Source of the DNA: Luteimonas saliphila
GTDB lineage: Bacteria; Pseudomonadota; Gammaproteobacteria; Xanthomonadales; Xanthomonadaceae
DNA: 64,000 bases
Direction: 5' to 3'
Assembly: GCF_016774335.1 (NCBI RefSeq)
Contig: NZ_JAETWA010000014.1
Span: forward strand, 1-64,000
The translations under genes were made by a program, and so were the position numbers. The notes below the pieces were generated by a model. The model was not told where the DNA came from. It was given only the letters and a program-made list of their open reading frames with translations, and ran no database searches. The stretch's first letter is position 1, and each line of letters starts with the position of its first letter. Below are positions 10,742-19,959 of the stretch, piece by piece.

Positions 10742-10931
10742 GACCGGAAACAGCGACGGCACCGTCAAGGTCCGTCTGGTCAAGGGCCTGCGCGGCTCGC
10801 AGGCGAAGCACCGCCTGTCGGTGCGCGCGCTCGGCCTCAACAAGCTCAACGACGTCCGCGAACTGAAGGACAGCCCCCAGGTCCGTGGCCTGATCAACAA
10901 GGTCCACTACCTGGTCCGGGTCGAGGAGTAA
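10734..10931 (+). CDS. rpmD: 50S ribosomal protein L30
   Basis: L30 is a small peripheral 50S protein. The 65-aa product contains [23 protein letters not shown] and the [16 protein letters not shown] ending, as in the family. The ATG lies inside the end of rpsE, implying coupled translation. rplO follows after 5 nt. Confidence 0.95.
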   Translation: MAKTGNSDGTVKVRLVKGLRGSQAKHRLSVRALGLNKLNDVRELKDSPQVRGLINKVHYLVRVEE

Positions 10932-10936
10932 TCAAG

Positions 10937-11380
10937 ATGAAGCTCAACACGCTCAAGCCCGCCGACGGCGCCCGCAAGGAGCGCACCCGGGTCGGTCGCG
11001 GCATCGGTTCCGGCCTCGGCAAGACCGCCGGCCGCGGCCACAAGGGTTCGTTCGCGCGCGCCGGCAAGGGCAAGATCAAGGCCGGCTTCGAAGGCGGCCA
11101 GATGCCGATGCACATGCGTCTGCCGAAGGTCGGCTTCCGCTCGAAGCTCAAGACCGATACCGCGGAAGTGTTCCTGTATCAGCTCGACAAGCTCGAAGGC
11201 GACGTCGACCTCGCCGCGTTGCGCGCCGCCAAGCTGGTGCCGCGCATCGCCAAGAAGGCCAAGATCGTCAAGAAGGGCGAGATCTCGAAGAAGCTCGTGC
11301 TCAAGGGCCTGCTCGCCACGGCCGGCGCCCGCGCGGCGATCGAGGCCGCGGGCGGCAAGGTCGAGGGCGATCCGGCATAA
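10937..11380 (+). CDS. rplO: 50S ribosomal protein L15
   Basis: L15 is a late-assembly 50S protein. The 147-aa product begins [22 protein letters not shown] and has the Gly/Arg-rich N-terminal tail ([14 protein letters not shown]) and the [14 protein letters not shown] segment. A 163-nt gap with a palindromic element separates it from secY, instead of the usual few bases. Confidence 0.97.
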   Translation: MKLNTLKPADGARKERTRVGRGIGSGLGKTAGRGHKGSFARAGKGKIKAGFEGGQMPMHMRLPKVGFRSKLKTDTAEVFLYQLDKLEGDVDLAALRAAKLVPRIAKKAKIVKKGEISKKLVLKGLLATAGARAAIEAAGGKVEGDPA

Positions 11381-11383
11381 GCC

Positions 11384-11480
11384 GGCGCGGCATTGCCGCG
11401 CCATGCCGGTGAGCGCCCGGCCATGGATGGACGGGCAGGGCGGTCCGAAGCCCGAAGGGTTGCGCCACGGACGGCGGACA
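11384..11480 (+). repeat. spc palindromic element, copy 2
   Basis: This copy starts 4 nt after the rplO stop. Stem 1 is 11384-11391 with 11395-11402 (8 bp, ATT loop). Stem 2 is 11415-11436 (GCCCGGCCAT against ATGGACGGGC), with one G-A mismatch where copy 1 has G-C and copy 3 has A-T. A weak stem 3 lies near 11463-11477. The order and spacing match copy 3. Confidence 0.7.
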
Positions 11481-11543
11481 CTATGGTTGGCGAAGCTGGG
11501 AAACAAGTAAGCGTGCGAATCGATCGATACATTGGAGCGCCTG

Positions 11544-12890
11544 ATGTCACGCAGCAGTAGTGCGATGGGCGGACTTGCGGGCGCAGGCAAGTTCACCGAA
11601 CTGCGACAGCGCCTGCTGTTCGTGCTCGGTGCGCTGATCGTCTACCGCATCGGCTGCTTCATTCCGGTGCCGGGCGTGAATCCGGACGCGATGCTGCAGT
11701 TGATGGAGCAGCAGCAAGGCACCATCGTGGACATGTTCAACATGTTCTCCGGTGGCGCACTGGAGCGCTTCAGCCTGTTCGCGCTGAACGTGATCCCGTA
11801 CATCTCCGCCTCGATCGTCATGCAGCTGATGGTGCAGATCGTGCCGAGCCTGAAAGCCATCCAGAAGGAAGGCGAGTCGGGGCGGCGCAGGATCACCCAG
11901 TGGTCGCGCATCGGCGCCATTCCGCTCGCGATCTTCCAGTCTGCCGGCATCGCGGTCGCGCTGCAGAGCCAGGGCGCCGGGACCGGCATCCCCGTGGTCT
12001 ATGCACCGGGCCCGGGTTTCGTGGTGACCGCGATCATCGCCCTGACCGCCGGTACCATGTTCCTGGTCTGGCTGGGCGAGCAGGTGACCGAGCGCGGCAT
12101 CGGCAACGGCGTGTCGCTGATCATCTTCGCCGGCATCGTGTCCGGCCTGCCGAGTGCGGTGATCGGCACGGTCGAAGCCGCACGCAGTGGCGACATGAGC
12201 CCGATCGCGGTGATCGTGATCGCGGTGCTGGTGCTCGCCTTCACCTACTTCGTGGTGTTCGTCGAGCGCGGACAGCGCCGGATCACGGTGAACTACGCGC
12301 GCCGGCAGGGCGGCCGCAACGCGTACATGAACCAGACCTCGTTCCTGCCGCTCAAGCTCAACATGGCGGGCGTGATCCCGGCGATCTTCGCATCGTCGAT
12401 CATCATGTTCCCCGCCACCGCGACCACCTGGTTCGGCCAGGCCGGTTCGGCGCAGTGGCTGCAGCGGGTGGCGCAGGCGCTCTCGCCCGGCGAGCCGCTC
12501 TACATCCTGCTGTACGCGGGCCTGATCGCCGGCTTCGCGTTCTTCTACACCGCGCTGGTGTTCAACTCGCAGGAAACCGCCGACAACCTCAAGAAGTCCG
12601 GCGCGCTGGTGCCGGGCATCCGTCCGGGCAAGGCCACCGCCGAGTACATCGACGGGGTGCTGACGCGGCTGACCGCGGCCGGCGCCGCCTACCTGGTCCT
12701 GGTCTGCCTGCTGCCGGAGTTCATGCGCGCGGAGATGGGGGTGTCGTTCTACTTCGGCGGCACCTCGCTGCTGATCGTGGTTGTGGTGGTGATGGACTTC
12801 ATCGCCCAGATCCAGGCCCACCTGATGTCGCACCAGTACGAAAGCCTCCTGAAAAAGGCGAACCTGAAGGGCGGAGCGAGGACGCGCTAG
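11544..12890 (+). CDS. secY: Protein translocase subunit SecY
   Basis: SecY is the ten-helix channel of the Sec translocon in the inner membrane, working with SecE, SecG and SecA. The 448-aa product contains the plug-region segment [24 protein letters not shown] and the [13 protein letters not shown] motif of the cytosolic loops. The ATG with GGAG 6 nt upstream is chosen over an in-frame TTG 12 nt earlier. The stop codon lies within stem 1 of palindromic copy 3. No rpmJ (L36) follows, unlike the E. coli order. Confidence 0.97.
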   Translation: MSRSSSAMGGLAGAGKFTELRQRLLFVLGALIVYRIGCFIPVPGVNPDAMLQLMEQQQGTIVDMFNMFSGGALERFSLFALNVIPYISASIVMQLMVQIVPSLKAIQKEGESGRRRITQWSRIGAIPLAIFQSAGIAVALQSQGAGTGIPVVYAPGPGFVVTAIIALTAGTMFLVWLGEQVTERGIGNGVSLIIFAGIVSGLPSAVIGTVEAARSGDMSPIAVIVIAVLVLAFTYFVVFVERGQRRITVNYARRQGGRNAYMNQTSFLPLKLNMAGVIPAIFASSIIMFPATATTWFGQAGSAQWLQRVAQALSPGEPLYILLYAGLIAGFAFFYTALVFNSQETADNLKKSGALVPGIRPGKATAEYIDGVLTRLTAAGAAYLVLVCLLPEFMRAEMGVSFYFGGTSLLIVVVVVMDFIAQIQAHLMSHQYESLLKKANLKGGARTR

Positions 12891-12980
12891 CGCGGCATGC
12901 CGCGCTGTCCTCGCGGAGCGCCCGACCATGGATGGTCGGGCCGGACCATCCGAAGCCGCCATGGCCCCGCCATGGATGGC
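12889..12980 (+). repeat. spc palindromic element, copy 3
   Basis: Stem 1 is a perfect 18-nt palindrome (12889-12906) that includes the last two bases of the secY stop codon. Stem 2 is 12920-12941 (GCCCGACCAT/ATGGTCGGGC), and stem 3 is 12969-12980 (GCCAT/ATGGC). Compared with copy 1, the stem 2 pair G-C is replaced by A-T, a compensatory change. Confidence 0.75.
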
Positions 12981-13248
12981 AGCGGCGTCAAAGACCGAAG
13001 CGGTGCCCATGGCGCGCCTTCGGTGGACATGGAAGCCACAGAGAATTCACGCCGGCGCGGAGCCCAGCCTCCCCCGGCACGATGGGCGACCCGTGCGGCA
13101 GTCCCGCGCATGGGTGGATCCGGGCCGATTCGCGCACCAGAGTAGTGCGCGTGGCCGGGCGGGGGTAACCCCGTTCAGCCAGCCGGGATCCGTCGCCGGA
13201 GCATGGGCACACTCCCCATGCCGGGCCGGGGGCGCTTGCGCCTCCGGC
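12981..13248. other. Remainder of the secY-rpsM gap
   Basis: The secY-rpsM gap is 447 nt in all. Besides the palindromic element at its left end and the promoter and leader at its right end, it holds one 7-bp stem (GCATGGG/CCCATGC, about 13201-13221). I see no convincing gene. In particular nothing resembles rpmJ, which would encode a 37- to 41-residue Cys-containing L36. Confidence 0.6.
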
Positions 13249-13277
13249 TTCCAACGAAGCCGGGACCCTGTTAGAAT
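13249..13277 (+). promoter_or_regulatory. Promoter of the alpha operon (rpsM)
   Basis: A -35-like TTCCAA (13249-13254) and a -10-like TAGAAT (13272-13277) are separated by 17 nt. The same TAGAAT hexamer forms the -10 of the tRNA-Thr gene in this window. Transcription would start near 13284, giving a leader of about 54 nt. Confidence 0.55.
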
Positions 13278-13292
13278 TTCGTGTTCACTTCG

Positions 13293-13329
13293 CCGGGATC
13301 AACCGTCCCGGACGACCAACCAGTTGGAG
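13293..13329 (+). promoter_or_regulatory. alpha operon leader, two hairpins over the SD
   Basis: Hairpin 1 pairs 13293-13298 with 13306-13311 (CCGGGA/TCCCGG). Hairpin 2 pairs 13316-13320 with 13323-13327 (CCAAC/GTTGG), and its right arm overlaps the Shine-Dalgarno GGAG of rpsM. The CAAC in the loop of hairpin 1 (13300-13303) can also pair with GTTG at 13323-13326, allowing a pseudoknot. In E. coli, S4 represses this operon through a leader pseudoknot. The parallel is inference. Confidence 0.45.
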
Positions 13330-13337
13330 ATCCGCGC

Positions 13338-13694
13338 ATGGCGCGTATTGCAGGTGTCAACCTGCCTGCCCAGAAGCACGTCTGGGTCGGGCTGCAAAGC
13401 ATCTACGGCATCGGCCGTACCCGTTCGAAGCAGGTCTGCGAAGCCGCGGGCGTGTCCTCGAACATCAAGATCCGCGACCTGTCCGAGCCAGACGTCGAGC
13501 GCCTGCGCGCCGAAGTCGGCAAGTTCGTGGTCGAGGGCGACCTGCGTCGTGAGGTCGGCATCGCCATCAAGCGCCTCATGGACCTGGCCTGCTACCGCGG
13601 CCTGCGCCACCGCCGCGGCCTGCCCCTGCGTGGCCAGCGCACCCGGACCAACGCCCGTACCCGCAAGGGTCCGCGCAAGGCCATCAAGAAGTAA
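13338..13694 (+). CDS. rpsM: 30S ribosomal protein S13
   Basis: S13 is a head protein bridging to the 50S subunit. The 118-aa product begins [20 protein letters not shown] and ends with the basic tail [15 protein letters not shown]. The ATG follows TTGGAGATCC; the in-frame upstream extension is not family-like. It is the first gene of the alpha operon. Confidence 0.97.
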   Translation: MARIAGVNLPAQKHVWVGLQSIYGIGRTRSKQVCEAAGVSSNIKIRDLSEPDVERLRAEVGKFVVEGDLRREVGIAIKRLMDLACYRGLRHRRGLPLRGQRTRTNARTRKGPRKAIKK

Positions 13695-13709
13695 TCGAGG
13701 ACATCCGAA

Positions 13710-14105
13710 ATGGCCAAGCCGGCAGCTGCCAACAAGCAGAAGAAGAAGATCAAGCGCGTCGTCACCGACGGCATCGCGCACGTGCACGCGTCGTTCAACA
13801 ACACCATCATCACCATCACCGACCGCCAGGGCAACGCGCTCTCGTGGGCGACCTCGGGCGGCGCGGGCTTCCGCGGCTCGCGCAAGTCGACCCCGTTCGC
13901 CGCGCAGGTCGCCGCCGAGAAGGCGGGCAAGGATGCGCTGGACTACGGCGTGAAGTCGCTGGAAGTCCGCATCAAGGGCCCGGGTCCGGGCCGTGAGTCG
14001 GCCGTGCGTTCGTTGAACAACGTGGGCTACAAGATCACCAACATCATCGACGTGACGCCAATCCCGCACAACGGGTGCCGTCCGCCGAAGAAGCGCCGCG
14101 TCTAA
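13710..14105 (+). CDS. rpsK: 30S ribosomal protein S11
   Basis: S11 is a platform protein near the E site. The 131-aa product contains [19 protein letters not shown] and ends [12 protein letters not shown], the conserved C-terminus. The N-terminus ([16 protein letters not shown]) is the usual basic tail. It is 15 nt from both neighbours. Confidence 0.97.
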   Translation: MAKPAAANKQKKKIKRVVTDGIAHVHASFNNTIITITDRQGNALSWATSGGAGFRGSRKSTPFAAQVAAEKAGKDALDYGVKSLEVRIKGPGPGRESAVRSLNNVGYKITNIIDVTPIPHNGCRPPKKRRV

Positions 14106-14120
14106 GGGGGCGAAAAGAAC

Positions 14121-14756
14121 ATGGCTCGTTATATCGGTCCCACCTGCAAGCTCGCGCGCCGCGAAGGCGCCGACCTCTCGCTGAAGTCCCCGACCCGTGC
14201 GCTCGACTCCAAGTGCAAGCTGGAGCAGAAGCCCGGCCAGCACGGCGCCGGCACCGGCGCGCGTCGCAGCAAGCTTTCCGACTACGCCCTGCAGCTTCGC
14301 GAGAAGCAGAAGGTCAAGCGCATCTACGGCCTGCTGGAGCGCCAGTTCCGCAACTACTACAAGAAGGCGTCCACCAAGAAGGGCAACACGGGCGAGAACC
14401 TGCTGCAGCTCCTCGAGACGCGCCTGGACAACGTCGTCTACCGCATGGGCTTCGCGATCACCCGCCCGGCCGCCCGCCAGCTGGTTTCGCACCGCGGCGT
14501 CACGGTCAACGGCAAGCCGGTGAACCTGCCTTCCTACCAGGTCAAGGCCGGCGACGCCATCGCCCTGTCCGAGAAGGCGCAGAAGCAGATGCGCGTGCAG
14601 GAAGCGCTGAACGTCTCGTCCAGCATGGACCTGGCGCCGTCGTGGATCGAGGTCGACCAGAAGAAGTTCAGCGGCGTGTTCAAGGCGGTCCCGGATCGCG
14701 GCGACCTGCCGGCGGACATCAACGAAGCGCTGATCGTCGAGCTGTACTCGAAGTAA
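14121..14756 (+). CDS. rpsD: 30S ribosomal protein S4
   Basis: S4 is a primary 16S rRNA binder and the alpha-operon repressor in E. coli. The 211-aa product begins [19 protein letters not shown] and has an S4 RNA-binding domain starting [15 protein letters not shown]. It lacks the zinc-binding Cys cluster. It is a few residues longer than the E. coli protein (206 aa). A 153-nt gap without a recognisable signal precedes rpoA. Confidence 0.97.
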   Translation: MARYIGPTCKLARREGADLSLKSPTRALDSKCKLEQKPGQHGAGTGARRSKLSDYALQLREKQKVKRIYGLLERQFRNYYKKASTKKGNTGENLLQLLETRLDNVVYRMGFAITRPAARQLVSHRGVTVNGKPVNLPSYQVKAGDAIALSEKAQKQMRVQEALNVSSSMDLAPSWIEVDQKKFSGVFKAVPDRGDLPADINEALIVELYSK

Positions 14757-14909
14757 GGACTGGCGGCGGGTCGTCCCGCGGCACCAGAGCAACAACTCCC
14801 CCGGTCCGTGCCCGCGCACGGGCCACCCCTTGCCAGCAGGCAGGGGGCTCGAAACACCTAGAGCCATCGTGTCGACGGATGCGATGGCGCTGCAGGAGAC
14901 GCTATCAAC

Positions 14910-15908
14910 ATGACAGTTACCGCCAACCAGGTCCTGCGCCCCCGTGGTCCCCAGATCGAACGCCTCGCCGGCAACCGCGCGAAGGTGGTGATCGAACCCC
15001 TCGAGCGCGGTTATGGCCACACCCTCGGCAATGCGCTTCGTCGCGTGCTGCTCTCGTCGATCCCCGGTTTCGCGATCACCGAGGTCGAGATCGACGGCGT
15101 GCTGCACGAGTACAGCACGATCGAGGGGCTGCAGGAGGACGTGCTCGAAGTCCTGCTCAACCTCAAGGACGTGGCGATCCGCATGGGCACCGGCGAGAGC
15201 TCCACGCTCACGCTGAGCAGGTCCGGCCCGGGCGTCGTCACCGCCGCCGACATCAAGACCGACCACAACGTCGAGATCCTCAATCCCGACCACGTGATCG
15301 CGCACCTCACCAAGGACACCCAGCTCAACATCCGGCTGAAGATCGAGCGCGGCTTCGGCTACCAGCCGGCCGCCGCCCGTCGCCGTCCGGACGAAGAGAC
15401 CCGTGCGATCGGCCGTCTGATGCTGGACGCGTCGTTCTCGCCCGTGCGCCGGGTTGCCTATGAAGTCGAAGCGGCCCGCGTCGAACAGCGCACCGACCTC
15501 GACAAGCTGGTGCTCGACATCGAGACCAACGGCACGATCGACGCCGAGGAAGCCGTGCGCACCGCCGCCGACATCCTCACCGACCAGTTGAGCGTGTTCG
15601 GCGACTTCACCCACCGCGACCGCGGCGGCCAGAAGGCGGCGACCCCGGGCGTGGATCCGATCCTGCTGCGCCCGATCGACGACCTCGAGCTGACCGTGCG
15701 TTCGGCCAACTGCCTCAAGGCCGAGAGCATCTACTACATCGGCGACCTGATCCAGAAGACCGAGGTCGAGCTGCTCAAGACCCCGAACCTGGGCAAGAAG
15801 TCGCTCACCGAGATCAAGGAAGTCCTCGCCCAGCGCGGCCTGTCGCTCGGCATGAAGCTCGAGAACTGGCCGCCCGCCGGCGTCTCGCAGCACGGGATGC
15901 TGGGGTGA
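14910..15908 (+). CDS. rpoA: RNA polymerase subunit alpha
   Basis: The alpha subunit nucleates polymerase assembly and contacts activators and UP elements. The 332-aa product has the N-terminal dimerisation domain ([20 protein letters not shown] near residue 35) and the C-terminal domain with [20 protein letters not shown] and [12 protein letters not shown]. The length is normal. It lies between rpsD and rplQ, as in the standard alpha operon. Confidence 0.98.
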   Translation: MTVTANQVLRPRGPQIERLAGNRAKVVIEPLERGYGHTLGNALRRVLLSSIPGFAITEVEIDGVLHEYSTIEGLQEDVLEVLLNLKDVAIRMGTGESSTLTLSRSGPGVVTAADIKTDHNVEILNPDHVIAHLTKDTQLNIRLKIERGFGYQPAAARRRPDEETRAIGRLMLDASFSPVRRVAYEVEAARVEQRTDLDKLVLDIETNGTIDAEEAVRTAADILTDQLSVFGDFTHRDRGGQKAATPGVDPILLRPIDDLELTVRSANCLKAESIYYIGDLIQKTEVELLKTPNLGKKSLTEIKEVLAQRGLSLGMKLENWPPAGVSQHGMLG

Positions 15909-15920
15909 GTGGGCGCCGCA

Positions 15921-15979
15921 CAGCCGTTGCCATCAGGCAACGGCTGGCGACCACGAACGCCCGGCGCGCTGCGCCGGGC
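15921..15979 (+). other. Two hairpins in the rpoA-rplQ gap
   Basis: A perfect 11-bp stem (15921-15931 with 15936-15946, loop ATCA) starts 12 nt after the rpoA stop. A second stem follows (15959-15967 with 15971-15979, loop GCT). Neither is followed by a T-tract, so transcription probably continues into rplQ. They may stabilise the upstream mRNA or tune rplQ expression. The rest of the 264-nt gap shows no gene. Confidence 0.55.
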
Positions 15980-16172
15980 CGGGAGTGCAAGCGCGGCGCA
16001 GCCGCGGCTTCAAGTTGTTGACGTACACCATATGAGTTTCGCCGACGAACCCGAGTTCGCGGCACCCCCGGCAACGGATGCCGGACCGGACCAGCGCAGT
16101 CCAATTTCCAACGCCAGGATGGCGACAGCGATACCCAAGGCCTCACACTTCAACCGATAAGGATCCACGACC

Positions 16173-16547
16173 ATGCGCCACCAGAAAGCCGGTCGCAAGT
16201 TCAACCGCACCAGCGCGCACCGCGATGCGATGTTCAGCAACATGGCCGCGTCGCTGTTCAAGCACGAACTGATCAAGACCACCCTGCCCAAGGCCAAGGA
16301 GCTGCGCCGCGTCGCAGAGCCGCTGATCACCGTCGGCAAGGTCGACAGCGTCGCCAATCGCCGCCTCGCCTTCTCGCGCCTGCGCGACAAGGAAGCGGTG
16401 GGCAACCTGTTCACCACGCTCGGTCCGCGCTATGCCGGCCGCCCGGGTGGCTACCTGCGCATCCTCAAGTGCGGCTTCCGCGCCGGCGACAATGCGCCGA
16501 TGGCGTACGTCGAACTGGTCGACCGCCCGCAGGCCGACGCCGAGTAA
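16173..16547 (+). CDS. rplQ: 50S ribosomal protein L17
   Basis: L17 lies near the tunnel exit. The 124-aa product begins [20 protein letters not shown] and contains [29 protein letters not shown] precedes the ATG. It is the last gene of the alpha operon and is followed by an intrinsic terminator. Confidence 0.97.
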   Translation: MRHQKAGRKFNRTSAHRDAMFSNMAASLFKHELIKTTLPKAKELRRVAEPLITVGKVDSVANRRLAFSRLRDKEAVGNLFTTLGPRYAGRPGGYLRILKCGFRAGDNAPMAYVELVDRPQADAE

Positions 16548-16579
16548 GCCGCGCCCTCGGGGTAGCGGTGTAGCAAGCG

Positions 16580-16610
16580 AAGCCCCGGCCTGACCGGGGC
16601 TTTTGCGTTT
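16580..16610 (+). terminator. Intrinsic terminator after rplQ
   Basis: Stem AGCCCCGG (16581-16588) pairs with CCGGGGCT (16594-16601), loop CCTGA, followed by TTTTGCGTTT. It lies 33 nt after the rplQ stop and would end the long ribosomal transcript. Confidence 0.85.
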
Positions 16611-16727
16611 GGCCGACCTCACCGGTCGGCATGGGGCGGCGACGACCGCCGTCCTGTGGCGGCCCGGCGGTCGAGCGCATGGCGGGCGACGGGGGATAAT
16701 GTCCACCCGTCCGTCCAACGAGCCCGC

Positions 16728-17225
16728 ATGAATCCCTTCCGCTGGTCGTTCCGCTTCCAGATGCTGTCCGCCGCGACGATCTGCCTCGCACTGATCGGCT
16801 TCGCGATCTACAGCCAGTTCGCCTGGGGCCTGAAGCCGTGCCCGCTGTGCATCTTCCAGCGCATCGCATTCGCGGCGCTCGGCCTGGTCCTGCTGCTGGC
16901 GGGACTGCATGCGCCGCGAGGGCCGGCCGGGCGTCGCACCTGGGGGGTGCTCGCGCTGGCCGCAGCGATGGCGGGGATCGGTGTCGCCGCGCGGCATGTC
17001 TGGCTGCAGATGTTCCCCCCCGAAATTCCTGCGTGCGGCGCACCGTTCGCGTTCATGCGCGAGACCATGGATACCCCCGGACTGATCCGGCAGGTGCTGA
17101 TCGGCACCGGCGACTGCGGCGCGGTGGACTGGACCTTCCTCGGCCTGTCGATGCCCTGGTGGAGCCTGGTCTGGTTCGTGGTGCTGGCCGCATGGGCGCT
17201 GTTCGCCGCGTTCCGGCGGCGCTGA
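16728..17225 (+). CDS. dsbB: Disulfide bond formation protein DsbB
   Basis: DsbB is an inner-membrane oxidoreductase that reoxidises DsbA and passes electrons to quinone. The 165-aa product has four predicted transmembrane segments. The two redox pairs are C38-P-L-C41 and C103/C130, matching the four essential cysteines of E. coli DsbB in spacing. The start MNPFRWSFRFQML was chosen because the in-frame sequence upstream is not family-like. A GATAAT hexamer lies at 16695-16700, a possible -10. No dsbA partner is visible. Confidence 0.93.
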   Translation: MNPFRWSFRFQMLSAATICLALIGFAIYSQFAWGLKPCPLCIFQRIAFAALGLVLLLAGLHAPRGPAGRRTWGVLALAAAMAGIGVAARHVWLQMFPPEIPACGAPFAFMRETMDTPGLIRQVLIGTGDCGAVDWTFLGLSMPWWSLVWFVVLAAWALFAAFRRR

Positions 17226-17307
17226 ACAAGTTCGCGCGTAGGTTGCAGCTGAAATTGACGCGTCGCAGCAACGGGCGCAACATCCTGCGATCCATCCGAG
17301 CACCTCC

Positions 17308-18702
17308 ATGACCAGGCACGACCGACCCCTGCAGGCAGTGAACCTCCCTTCCGAATGGCATCCCGGCAGCTGGCGTTCGCGCCCTGCGCTGCAACTGCCG
17401 ACCTATCCGGACGCGGACGCGCTCGCCGAGGTGCAGGCCGAACTGCGCTCGCTGCCGCCGCTTGTGACTTCGTGGGAGATCCTCGCGCTCAAGCAGCAAC
17501 TGGCCGAGGCCCAGGAGGGCAGGCGCTTCCTGCTGCAGGGCGGCGATTGCGCCGAGAACTTCGGCGAATGCAGCTCGGACATCATTTCCAACCGGCTCAA
17601 GGTGCTGCTGCAGATGAGCCTGGTGCTGGTGCACGGGATGAAGCTGCCGGTGGTGCGGGTGGGTCGTTTCGCAGGCCAGTACGCCAAGCCGCGCTCGGCA
17701 GACACCGAGGTGCGCGACGGCGTTGAACTGCCGAGCTACCGCGGCGATATCGTCAACGGACCCGCGTTCACCGCGCAGGCGCGCGTGCCCGACCCGCGGC
17801 GCATGATCAAGGCGCACGCCCGCTCGGCGATGACGATGAACTTCGTCCGCTCGCTGATCGACGGCGGCTTCGCCGACCTGCACCACCCCGAGTATTGGGG
17901 CCTGGGCTGGGTGAAGCAGTCGCCGCTGGCGGGCGAATACCAGAAGATGGTGGCCGGCATCGGCGACGCCGTGCGTTTCATGGAAACGCTGGCCGGCGCG
18001 CAGGTGCACAACCTCAACCGGGTCGACTTCTACACCTCGCACGAGGCGCTGCTGCTGCCCTACGAGGAAGCGCAGACGCGCCAGGTGCCGCGGCAATGGG
18101 GCTGGTTCAACCTCAGCACCCATTTCCCCTGGGTAGGCATGCGCACCGCCGCCCTCGACGGCGCGCACACCGAGTATTTCCGCGGCATCCGCAACCCGAT
18201 CGCGGTCAAGGTCGGCCCATCGGTGACGCCGGACCAGTTGCTCAGGCTGATCGATGTGCTGAACCCGGACGACGAGCCGGGCCGGCTCGGCCTGATCCAC
18301 CGCATGGGCGCTGCCCATGTGGCGGCGAAACTGCCCGCGCTGCTCGAGGCGGTGAAGCGCGATGGCCGCCGGGTACTGTGGATCTGCGACGCGATGCACG
18401 GCAACACCGAGTCCACCAGCAACGGCTACAAGACGCGCCGCTTCGACAACATCCGCAGCGAGATCGAGCAGTCCTTCGACATCCACGCCGCAGCGGGAAC
18501 GCGCCTGGGCGGCGTGCACCTGGAACTGACCGGCGAGGACGTCACCGAATGCACCGGCGGCGCCCGCGACCTGACCGAGGTCGACCTGGAGCGTGCCTAC
18601 CGCTCCGCCGTCGACCCGCGTCTGAACTACGAGCAGGCGCTGGAAACAGCAATGCTGATCGTGCGCAAGCACGCGCAGCTCAATCCTCCGGTCAGCGCCT
18701 GA
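17308..18702 (+). CDS. aroG: Class II 3-deoxy-7-phosphoheptulonate synthase
   Basis: This enzyme condenses phosphoenolpyruvate with erythrose 4-phosphate, the first step of the shikimate pathway. The 464-aa length and the motifs LLQGGDCAENF, RFAGQYAKPRS, GWVKQSP and HMGAAHV-like HRMGAAHVAAKLP identify the class II (plant/mycobacterial) type, not the E. coli AroFGH type. The ATG has no strong Shine-Dalgarno. A 6-bp hairpin (18704-18718) follows the stop. No other aromatic gene is adjacent. The symbol follows the mycobacterial enzyme. Confidence 0.9.
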   Translation: MTRHDRPLQAVNLPSEWHPGSWRSRPALQLPTYPDADALAEVQAELRSLPPLVTSWEILALKQQLAEAQEGRRFLLQGGDCAENFGECSSDIISNRLKVLLQMSLVLVHGMKLPVVRVGRFAGQYAKPRSADTEVRDGVELPSYRGDIVNGPAFTAQARVPDPRRMIKAHARSAMTMNFVRSLIDGGFADLHHPEYWGLGWVKQSPLAGEYQKMVAGIGDAVRFMETLAGAQVHNLNRVDFYTSHEALLLPYEEAQTRQVPRQWGWFNLSTHFPWVGMRTAALDGAHTEYFRGIRNPIAVKVGPSVTPDQLLRLIDVLNPDDEPGRLGLIHRMGAAHVAAKLPALLEAVKRDGRRVLWICDAMHGNTESTSNGYKTRRFDNIRSEIEQSFDIHAAAGTRLGGVHLELTGEDVTECTGGARDLTEVDLERAYRSAVDPRLNYEQALETAMLIVRKHAQLNPPVSA

Positions 18703-18837
18703 GCGTCGGTTGCCGACGGTCCCCGGGGTGGGGTGGTGTCCTTCCGGCGTCCCAGAGCAGGGCGCCGCGGAGGGGCGAATCCGGGGTCGCAGCGTGTTGA
18801 AATAGGCGCATGCCGGCCCCGATCCGGCGAACCGGAC

Positions 18838-19938
18838 ATGCGCATGGATCGCCTCAAGACCTGGATCTACCGCAACCGCCGCCACGCCAAGCGATTGCTC
18901 GTTGCCGCGGGCAGGGTGTTTCCGGTGCCGCTGACGCGCCGGTTGCGTGCCCTTGCCGAGCAAGTCGCCTACCGCGTGGTGCCGGAGTACCAGGGCGACA
19001 CGCTGCCGCCGATCTTCGGCTACTGGGCCGGGCGCCACGTGCAGCCCTGCGCCGAGCGCATCGGCATGCCGTCGCCGGACGCGCTGTACTACGCCGAAGC
19101 GAAGGCGGTGGCGCTTCGCAAGGGCCAGGTGTCGATCGCCAGCATCGGTTCGGGCGCCTGCTCGCTCGAACTCTCGCTGCTCGAGCGTCTGCGCGGCGAA
19201 GGGGTCGACGCGCGTATGCTGTGTGTCGATTTCAATGTCGCACTCATGGAAATGGCGCTGCAGGCGGCGCGCGCGAGGGGTCTGGACGAGTGGTTCACGG
19301 TGGCGACGCTCGACTGCAATCGCCCCTTCGCGCTCGAGCGCCGCGACGTCATCGTCGTCAACCAGTTCTTCCACCATGTCGAGGAGCTGGAGACGTTCGC
19401 GGCCAGCCTGCGCGACAGCCTCGAGTCCGAAGGCGTCCTGCTGACCTCGGACGTTATCGGCCGCAACGGGCACGTGTTGTGGCCGGCGGTCGACGTGGTG
19501 GTGCAGGAATTCTGGCAACGGCTTCCGCAGGACAAACGCTTCGATCGCTATCACTCCGCCCGCCGCGACCGATACGTGTCGGTCGACCACGCCGCGTACT
19601 CGAACGAGGGCGTGCGCGCCCAAGACGTGGTCGCCAGTCTCATGGCGCAGTTCGAGTTCGAGCGCTTCCTGACCTTCGGTGGCGCGATCATGCCGTTCGT
19701 CGAACGCAGGATCGGGTTCAACTTCGATCCCGGCTCGCCCGAGGACCGCGCCTTCATCGACGAGCTTGCGGCGCTCGACCTGGCCCGGATCGAAGCCGGC
19801 GACTACCCGGCGTCCAACATGATCGCGGTGCTCAGGCACAAGGGCAAAGCCGGCGCCCGCAGCTTCGTTCCGGTCAGTCCGGAGCAGCACGTGGCGTCGA
19901 CGCGGCGCCAGCTCGCGCTTTGCCGGGCTGCACGTTGA
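18838..19938 (+). CDS. SAM-dependent methyltransferase-like protein
   Basis: This 366-aa protein has a Rossmann-type methyltransferase core. A motif I-like VSIASIGSGACSLELSLL is near residue 100, an acidic motif II (LCVDFN) is about 30 residues on, and DVIVVNQFFHHVEE matches post-motif positions. The N-terminal 90 residues and the C-terminal third have no family I can name. The substrate is unknown. The start at MRMDRLKTWIYR is tentative: there are two close ATGs and no clear Shine-Dalgarno, and a longer upstream reading frame exists. It converges on thpR with a 21-nt gap. Confidence 0.65.
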   Translation: MRMDRLKTWIYRNRRHAKRLLVAAGRVFPVPLTRRLRALAEQVAYRVVPEYQGDTLPPIFGYWAGRHVQPCAERIGMPSPDALYYAEAKAVALRKGQVSIASIGSGACSLELSLLERLRGEGVDARMLCVDFNVALMEMALQAARARGLDEWFTVATLDCNRPFALERRDVIVVNQFFHHVEELETFAASLRDSLESEGVLLTSDVIGRNGHVLWPAVDVVVQEFWQRLPQDKRFDRYHSARRDRYVSVDHAAYSNEGVRAQDVVASLMAQFEFERFLTFGGAIMPFVERRIGFNFDPGSPEDRAFIDELAALDLARIEAGDYPASNMIAVLRHKGKAGARSFVPVSPEQHVASTRRQLALCRAAR

Positions 19939-19959
19939 CGCTTCAGTCCCCGCGGTCGC

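Noticed and set aside
12981..13280. Possible rpmJ (L36) in the secY-rpsM gap
   Set aside because: No short frame there encodes the basic, Cys/His-containing L36 sequence. The gene is probably elsewhere in the genome.
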